Shown in pieces: positions 7,707 through 11,889 of a stretch of 11,889 bases of DNA (position 1 is its first letter; every line of letters starts with the position of its first letter). Origin of the DNA: Bacteroidales bacterium UBA3824. GTDB taxonomy: Bacteria > Bacteroidota > Bacteroidia > Bacteroidales > UBA3824. The position numbers and the translations under genes were made by a program. The notes below the pieces were generated by a model. The model was given only the letters and a program-made list of their open reading frames with translations, had not been told where the DNA came from and ran no database searches. The stretch covers positions 1-11,889 of the forward strand of contig DGIK01000152.1 of the NCBI GenBank assembly GCA_002393195.1. The letters are read 5' to 3'.

Positions 7707-8663
7707 GTGAAAAAGAGACTTTTGACCATAGCAGCAGTTGCTCTCACATTAGGAGCTTACGGACAGAGAATGGACTTCAATTCATTGACAGCTGACATAG
7801 ACCCGGAGACAGAACTCCCTGCGGCTGCCAAGGCAATAGATACAGTGAATACCAACGACAAATACAAGAAGATTGTCCTTTTTGAAGATTACACGTGGAA
7901 ATACATCGAACTTGAACGCCCCAACATCTCCGACGAAGATTTTCAGGACGCCTGGGAGCAGGAGCAGATTCACGCCTACACCGACGTTACATTGGCATCG
8001 TTGCCCTCTGAAGTAGATTTGTTGCTTACTGACAGCCTTCACGGTTGGGCGTGTCCCATCAAAGGGCATGTAACTTCGGGCTGGAAATTCCGCCGTCATC
8101 GCGACCACAAAGGCACCGACATCGCCCTCACTACCGGCGACACCATCCGCGCAGCCTTCGATGGCAAAGTGCGCGTAGTACGCGAAGTGGCTGATGCAGG
8201 CGGATATGGCAACCTGATTGTTGTACGCCACACCAACGGTTTGGAAACTTATTACGCACACCTCTCCAAGCACCTTGTAGAAGAAAACGAACTTGTAAAG
8301 GCTGGCGAAGTCATCGGACTTGGCGGCAGCACTGGACGCAGCACCGGTCCTCACTTGCATTTTGAGGTTCGTTATATGGGCAAACCATTCGATGCAGAGC
8401 GCATTTTTGATTTTCCAAATGGTCAACTCCGCGACACATTGTTCACCTTGAAAAAACATTATTTCAACATCTATTCGCATTACGGACAGACCGACAAAGA
8501 ATCGTCGCAGACCACAGAGCGCGTAGTCCATATCATCCGCTCCGGCGACACCCTCGGCGCACTCGCCCGCAAATACCACACCACAGTAGCCCGTCTTTGC
8601 AAACTCAACGGAATCTCCGCAAACAAGACATTAAGACTCGGACAGAGGATTGTGGTAAGGTAA
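7707..8663 (+). CDS. Secreted M23 (LytM-type) endopeptidase with C-terminal LysM
   Basis: The 318-residue protein starts at GTG 7707. This is the only usable start that keeps the signal peptide (MKKRLLTIAAVALTLGAYGQ), because an in-frame stop lies six codons upstream. The M23 domain (about 112-236) has a complete metal site and catalytic set: HKGTD (His134, Asp138), the AHL histidine His185, and the HLH motif His216/His218 in GPHLHFEV. It is therefore probably an active zinc endopeptidase that cuts peptidoglycan peptide cross-links, not a degenerate EnvC/NlpD-like activator. A LysM domain (about 274-317, HIIRSGDTLGALARKYHTT) would bind glycan chains. The roughly 80-residue segment after the signal peptide is not recognised. 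No clear -33/-7 promoter is visible in the 30 bases after the infB terminator, so expression may come from read-through or an atypical promoter. Confidence 0.92.
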   Translation: MKKRLLTIAAVALTLGAYGQRMDFNSLTADIDPETELPAAAKAIDTVNTNDKYKKIVLFEDYTWKYIELERPNISDEDFQDAWEQEQIHAYTDVTLASLPSEVDLLLTDSLHGWACPIKGHVTSGWKFRRHRDHKGTDIALTTGDTIRAAFDGKVRVVREVADAGGYGNLIVVRHTNGLETYYAHLSKHLVEENELVKAGEVIGLGGSTGRSTGPHLHFEVRYMGKPFDAERIFDFPNGQLRDTLFTLKKHYFNIYSHYGQTDKESSQTTERVVHIIRSGDTLGALARKYHTTVARLCKLNGISANKTLRLGQRIVVR

Positions 8664-8729
8664 CTTTCAGGACTTGGTTCCCAAAGATTGATATTTAAAC
8701 ATCACAAAATACCCCCGAAGGGGCAAAAT

Positions 8730-8763
8730 AAAAAAGGCGTGGGTGCAAACCCCGCCTTTTTTT
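8730..8763. terminator. Intrinsic terminator, probably bidirectional, between convergent genes
   Basis: A run of A leads into GGCG-T-GGG (8736-8743), loop TGCAAA, then CCC-CGCC (8750-8756) with one bulged T, followed by seven T. Flanking A and T tracts make it a terminator on both strands. It can serve the M23 gene on plus and the 8912-9946 gene on minus. A smaller CCCC-GAA-GGGG hairpin lies just before it at 8713-8723. Confidence 0.85.
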
Positions 8764-8794
8764 GTTTGATATAATTCATATTTATATAATTACG

Positions 8795-8912
8795 AATTAT
8801 GCATTATTAATTATGCATTATGAATTATGCATTATGAATTATGCATTATTAATTATGCATTATTAATTATGCATTATGCATTGTGAATTATGAATTATGC
8901 ATTATGCATTGC
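8795..8912. repeat. 14-bp A+T-rich tandem repeat array (about eight units)
   Basis: Unit AATTATGCATTATK (K = T or G) recurs in strict 14-bp register at 8795, 8809, 8823, 8837, 8851, 8865 and 8893. The unit expected at 8879 is altered to CATTGTGAATTATG, and a partial unit CATTGC closes the array. Six consecutive units differ only at the last base. Each unit is centred on the palindrome ATGCAT, so the array can form several alternative weak hairpins. The final bases touch the stop codon of the 8912-9946 gene. There is no spacer structure as in CRISPR. Confidence 0.9.
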
Positions 8913-9946
8913 TAAAAGTGTCTCGATTGCACGTGATGTTTTTTCATCTCTTGGTCGATGTTGTTGAGATTGCGGAGGAGGCGTCTGCCGGTGGACGAAT
9001 CAAATTCGTTGATTAGGCGGTTGAGGTATTCGCGGCTTACGTCGAAGATTTCGAGGGCGTAATACAGTTGGGCGAGGTTATATACCATATCCGCTTTGGC
9101 TTTCTTTTGCTTTTTGTTGGTGGCGGAGAGCGATTTTTCTATCTCCTTAAAATGCTCTATCCACGGCTGCAATTGCCTGATTGTTGGGGCGAGGCTGCCG
9201 TCCAACGGAATCGAGTTGATGATGTTTTTGATTTCGGTGCGCGCACTCTGATGCTTGGCGTAATAGGGGCTTTTTTTGGAATTGAAAAACGCGATTTTGA
9301 TATGGTCGGTGGTTGGGTAATAGACGTACTCCGGCACAAGTTTTCCGTTGATTTCTTCAATCGTGTTGTAGAGTTCGGTGCGAACTATCTTTTCTACAAA
9401 TACTTCCTTGTTTTCCCTTACGAAATCGTGGCAATCTCGCGGACTGCGAAAACTCTTGTCCATCTTGAATGTGTTGATGGGCGGTCGGTGCGTGAAAACA
9501 TCGACGTTGGTGAAAGTTTTGCGCGTTTCGTTGGTCTCCAAAACGTATTCTATCACCATCGAATAATCTATGGACGGCGAGAAATAATCCACCGGCACAA
9601 ATTCGCCGTGATGCCTCTCTTTGATTACAAACTTGTCTTCGTGGATGGCTTCGATGAGGAAGTCGTAAGCATTTACGGTGATGCGGAGGAAGGCATCGTC
9701 GGGATTGTTGACCATCTGCCAGCCGTCTATGTGCAGTTGCTCCGCCACTTCTTGCGGCGAGAAATACGGGCTCACTTGCCTTGCAAATCCGCAACTGACA
9801 CTGTATGTGCGCTGTCCCTCCGGCACGTATTGGTATGGCAAATTGCGCACAGGAAACGACATCGAAACATCTGATGTGTTGTATTGCGCTATGGCTCCGG
9901 TACTTATTGCAATAAGGCAGAGGAGCAATGTAATTATTTTTTTCAT
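8912..9946 (-). CDS. Secreted or periplasmic protein of unknown function
   Basis: I do not recognise this 344-residue protein. A clear Sec signal peptide (MKKIITLLLCLIAISTGAIAQ, cleavage near residue 20-21) indicates export; there is no lipobox Cys at the cleavage site and no later membrane segment. The middle (about 40-200) looks strand-rich with aromatic residues. The C-terminal third (about 245-335) is helical; the stretch DMVYNLAQLYYALEIFDVSREYLNRLI resembles a single TPR-like helix pair. It ends in a His-rich tail (KKHHVQSRHF). It starts 26 bp after the accD stop codon on the same strand with no terminator or promoter visible between them, so it is probably the second gene of an accD transcript. 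That position does not reveal its job. The stop codon abuts the 14-bp repeat array. Confidence 0.75.
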   Translation of the reverse strand: MKKIITLLLCLIAISTGAIAQYNTSDVSMSFPVRNLPYQYVPEGQRTYSVSCGFARQVSPYFSPQEVAEQLHIDGWQMVNNPDDAFLRITVNAYDFLIEAIHEDKFVIKERHHGEFVPVDYFSPSIDYSMVIEYVLETNETRKTFTNVDVFTHRPPINTFKMDKSFRSPRDCHDFVRENKEVFVEKIVRTELYNTIEEINGKLVPEYVYYPTTDHIKIAFFNSKKSPYYAKHQSARTEIKNIINSIPLDGSLAPTIRQLQPWIEHFKEIEKSLSATNKKQKKAKADMVYNLAQLYYALEIFDVSREYLNRLINEFDSSTGRRLLRNLNNIDQEMKKHHVQSRHF

Positions 9947-9972
9947 AACAGTCAGGTTTGGCGGTTAATGAT

Positions 9973-10815
9973 TTACATCATCATATTCAACATTCTCGCA
10001 AGGGTGTGTTTGAGTTCCTTGCGGTTGACTATGTAATCGAGGAAGCCGTGTTCGAGCAGAAACTCCGAACTCTGGAATCCGTCGGGCAAATCCTTGCCGG
10101 TAAACTCCCTGATGACCCTCGGCCCTGCAAATCCAATGAGCGCGGCAGGCTCTGCCATATTGATGTCGCCGAGCATTGCAAATGAAGCCGAAACTCCGCC
10201 TGTGGTCGGGTTGGTCATCAGCGAAATGTACGGCAGACGCGCGTCGCTGAGTTGAGTGAGTTTTGCGGAGGTTTTAGCCATCTGCATCAATGAAAACGCG
10301 CCTTCCATCATCCTCGCGCCGCCTGAACGTGCAATGATGATGAGCGGCATCTTGTTGGCTATGCAATAATCGACGCTGCGGGCTATCTTTTCGCCCACTA
10401 CCGAGCCCATCGAACCTCCCACAAACTCAAAGTTCATGCAGTCGATGACCACGTTGCGGCCTTCCAATGCGCCTGTTGCGGCGGTGATGGCGTCTTTGAG
10501 GTTGGTCTGTTTTTCGACGGCGGCGATGCGGTCGGTGTATTTTTTACGGTCAACAAATCCGAGAGGATCGCTGCTATGGAGCGATGCAAAGAGTTCCTCG
10601 TATTGGTTGTCGTCAAATAGTATCTGATAATAGTCGGCGGTGGAAATACGCTCGTGGTAGCCGCATTTGGGACATACGCAGAGATTTTCCCTGTGGTCGT
10701 CGGTGGTGAGGATTTCCTTGCATTGAGGACATTTGTACCACAGTCCGTCTTTGATTTCCTTTTTGTCTTTTGTCTCGGTATTGATACCTTGTTGTGATCT
10801 GTTAAACCAGCCCAT
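9973..10815 (-). CDS. accD: Acetyl-CoA carboxylase carboxyltransferase subunit beta
   Basis: The 280-residue protein is the zinc-binding half of the carboxyltransferase. With AccA it transfers the carboxyl group from carboxybiotin on AccB to acetyl-CoA, giving malonyl-CoA for fatty acid synthesis in the cytoplasm. The N-terminal zinc ribbon is complete: Cys29 and Cys32 (CPQC) with Cys48 and Cys51 (CPKC). The crotonase-fold domain follows, with the oxyanion-type stretches [12 protein letters not shown] and [11 protein letters not shown], then [15 protein letters not shown] and GFAGPRVI, all typical of AccD. The length is normal for the family. The protein ends in three Met codons directly before TAA. 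A strong own promoter lies upstream, with a leader of about 70 nt. The secreted protein gene at 8912-9946 follows closely. Confidence 0.97.
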   Translation of the reverse strand: MGWFNRSQQGINTETKDKKEIKDGLWYKCPQCKEILTTDDHRENLCVCPKCGYHERISTADYYQILFDDNQYEELFASLHSSDPLGFVDRKKYTDRIAAVEKQTNLKDAITAATGALEGRNVVIDCMNFEFVGGSMGSVVGEKIARSVDYCIANKMPLIIIARSGGARMMEGAFSLMQMAKTSAKLTQLSDARLPYISLMTNPTTGGVSASFAMLGDINMAEPAALIGFAGPRVIREFTGKDLPDGFQSSEFLLEHGFLDYIVNRKELKHTLARMLNMMM

Positions 10816-10891
10816 TTTGTTTACGATTAGTTTAATTATGCCGCGCCCGCCAAATTCCGTTCAGCGTATGCCCGGCGTTCAGTATTGGGTG

Positions 10892-10923
10892 CAAAGGTAG
10901 TAATTATTATTATTAATAACAAA
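10892..10923 (-). promoter_or_regulatory. Bacteroidetes-type promoter for accD
   Basis: On the minus strand, TTTG (10923-10920), 20 nt, then TACCTTTG (10899-10892): a perfect match to both elements. The predicted start is near 10886, giving a G+C-rich leader of about 70 nt. The TTTG is the end of the T-tract of the preceding terminator. Confidence 0.85.
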
Positions 10924-10965
10924 AAAAAACGGACATTCCCTCAATCTTAACTTCGGGAACGTCCG
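10921..10965 (-). terminator. Intrinsic terminator after the Hc1 gene
   Basis: On the minus strand, CGGACGTTCCC (10965-10955) pairs with GGGAATGTCCG (10940-10930) over 11 bp with one G-T wobble and a 14-nt loop, followed by nine T (10929-10921). It lies 41 bases after the Hc1 stop codon. A shorter T run on the other side (from 10967) could allow weak termination on plus. Confidence 0.9.
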
Positions 10966-11006
10966 ATTTTTTCATTTTGCAATAATTGCGTGCGGATGCG
11001 GGGCAA

Positions 11007-11198
11007 TTACTTGGTTGCAGCCTTGTCTGCTTCGATGGATGCCTTGCGGAATTGCTTAGCGAGCTTCTCGATTTCGAGGGAAACCTTGCGTGCGCGTGCG
11101 CCGGCAGCCTTGTTGCCATTTACGCGTGCTTCTGCATCCTTTGTGAATGCGTCGAACTGAGCCTTGATATCAGTTACCACTTTTGTCAATTCTTCCAT
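11007..11198 (-). CDS. Hc1-type histone H1-like protein
   Basis: The 63-residue protein is rich in Lys, Arg and Ala (about 14 Lys/Arg against 10 Asp/Glu). It matches the Bacteroidetes branch of the Hc1 family: an N-terminal helix (MEELTKVVTDIKAQFDAF), the hallmark stretch GNKAAGARARKVSLEIEKLA, and a basic tail (KQFRKASIEADKAATK). Proteins of this family are annotated as histone H1-like and are presumed to bind DNA and help compact the nucleoid; direct evidence in Bacteroidetes is thin to my knowledge. It has its own promoter (11242-11271) and a strong terminator (10921-10965), so it is transcribed alone. That fits a small, abundant protein. The start ATG follows an A-rich leader. Confidence 0.85.
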   Translation of the reverse strand: MEELTKVVTDIKAQFDAFTKDAEARVNGNKAAGARARKVSLEIEKLAKQFRKASIEADKAATK

Positions 11199-11241
11199 TT
11201 TTTTGATGTTATTTAAAGTTCATAATATTGAGATTGCGCTG

Positions 11242-11271
11242 CAAATATACACAATTAAGTTGATAACCAAA
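11242..11271 (-). promoter_or_regulatory. Bacteroidetes-type promoter for the Hc1 gene
   Basis: On the minus strand, TTTG (11271-11268), 18 nt, then TATATTTG (11249-11242). The -7 box is perfect; the spacing is one or two bases short. The predicted start is near 11236, with an A+T-rich leader of about 38 nt. Confidence 0.7.
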
Positions 11272-11288
11272 ACTTTTAGCAACTTTTT

Positions 11289-11310
11289 TGCAGAAAAAAT
11301 GCAGAAAAAA
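11289..11310. repeat. Two tandem copies of an 11-bp sequence
   Basis: TGCAGAAAAAA occurs twice back to back (11289-11299 and 11300-11310), directly beside the stop codon of the GH94 gene. It has no G+C-rich stem, so it is not a standard terminator. No function can be assigned. Confidence 0.6.
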
Positions 11311-11889
11311 TCACATTTCAGCCCTTACATCGACGATTTCGCCAGATTTTGCCATCGGAACGAGGTTGCCGTCCACCTTTTTGCCGTTGACGTAGAGAGC
11401 CTTGATGCCCTTCTGCGCACCGTTGGGGTTTGCGATTTCGATGTTGTAGGTAGCGCCACGGAATTTGCGCGTTACCTTGTAACTCTTGGCCGAAGCGGGT
11501 ACGCACGGGTCGATGACGATGCCCTTGTAGTCGGGCTTAACTCCGAGGATAAACTGCGTAATCGTGTACCAGTTCCAAGCCGCCGTGCCGGTGAGCCAAG
11601 AGTTTTTGCCCTCGCCGGGTCGTGCGGCATCCTTGCCAGCCACCATCTGCGAATATACGTAAGGCTCCACCTTGTGCAACTGTTGATCCTTGATGTAAGC
11701 CGGGCAAATCTTGGTGTAATGCTCCCAAGCGTCGTTGCCGCGTCCTGCCACGGTCTCGCCGATGATTACCCACGGATTGTTGTGGCAGAATATGCCCGCA
11801 TTCTCCTTGTAACCCGCAGGATATGAGGATATTTCGCCCATCTCGACGTGGTAAGTAGTGTAGGCGGGATTGTTGAGCACCATGCCGTG
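11311..11889 (-). CDS. GH94 family phosphorylase (cellobiose phosphorylase-like), C-terminal part
   Basis: The gene enters from beyond the right edge; 192 codons and the TGA stop are visible. The sequence is the C-terminal end of the GH94 (alpha/alpha)6 barrel and the following sandwich domain: GIFCHNNPW, ETVAGRGNDAWEHYTKICPA, EPYVYSQMVAGKDAARPGEG and NSWLTGTAAWNWYTITQFILG. In known GH94 enzymes the equivalents of the HN pair (codons near 11784-11779) and the TG pair (near 11592-11587) bind phosphate. These enzymes split beta-linked disaccharides or oligosaccharides with phosphate, giving a sugar 1-phosphate. Cellobiose, cellodextrin, chitobiose, laminaribiose or beta-1,2-glucan could be the substrate; the deciding residues are mostly outside the window. 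There is no signal peptide information. No clear terminator lies between this gene and the Hc1 gene. Confidence 0.9.
   Translation of the reverse strand, partial: HGMVLNNPAYTTYHVEMGEISSYPAGYKENAGIFCHNNPWVIIGETVAGRGNDAWEHYTKICPAYIKDQQLHKVEPYVYSQMVAGKDAARPGEGKNSWLTGTAAWNWYTITQFILGVKPDYKGIVIDPCVPASAKSYKVTRKFRGATYNIEIANPNGAQKGIKALYVNGKKVDGNLVPMAKSGEIVDVRAEM

Noticed and set aside
8795..8912. Possible CRISPR array
   Set aside because: Units are 14 bp and contiguous, with no unique spacers and no cas genes nearby.
11164..11826. A 220-codon open frame on the plus strand opposite the GH94 and Hc1 genes
   Set aside because: It spans a promoter, a gap and the well-supported GH94 coding region; its translation is not recognisable.

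Overview
The window is a housekeeping segment of a chromosome from a member of the Bacteroidota, most likely order Bacteroidales. Three things point there: (1) several promoters of the Bacteroidetes type (TTG or TTTG, 18-21 nt, then TAnnTTTG) and no sigma70-like -35/-10 pairs; (2) A-rich rather than Shine-Dalgarno leaders before start codons; (3) gene families typical of the group, namely an Hc1-type histone-like protein, a DUF4369-type lipoprotein, and Bacteroidetes-like RimP, NusA and IF2. I cannot name the genus.

Layout, left to right. Positions 1-104 hold the first 34 codons of a class II fructose-bisphosphate aldolase (minus strand, leaving the window), with its promoter at 144-175. Next is a 495-residue lipoprotein (191-1678, minus) that joins a DUF4369-like N-terminus to a DUF1460 amidase-like cysteine hydrolase. 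Divergent from it is a membrane-anchored lytic transglycosylase (1815-2795, plus). The plus-strand operon rimP-nusA-infB (2938-7575) follows. It has a promoter and a strong hairpin at the very 5' end of the predicted mRNA, and a strong terminator at 7628-7675. After it comes a secreted M23 endopeptidase with a LysM domain (7707-8663, plus) and a terminator that could work in both directions (8730-8763).

A 14-bp A+T-rich tandem repeat array (8795-8912) fills the gap between convergent genes. The rest is on the minus strand: a secreted protein of unknown function (8912-9946), 26 bp downstream of accD (9973-10815) and probably co-transcribed with it; a 63-residue Hc1 histone-like protein (11007-11198) with its own promoter and terminator; and the C-terminal part of a GH94 phosphorylase (11311-11889, entering from beyond the window).

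Functionally, the core is translation and transcription (30S maturation, NusA, IF2). Three cell-envelope genes that act on peptidoglycan (DUF1460 lipoprotein, lytic transglycosylase, M23 peptidase) lie around it. Carbon and lipid metabolism genes (fba, accD, GH94) sit on the flanks. I see no phage, transposon, CRISPR, toxin-antitoxin or defence system. No gap between genes exceeds 300 bases. I found no clear new multi-gene system. The points most worth a second look are the DUF4369-DUF1460 fusion, the 5' hairpin of the rimP operon, the 14-bp array, the changed G4/G5 motifs of IF2, and the promoter built into the terminator upstream of accD.
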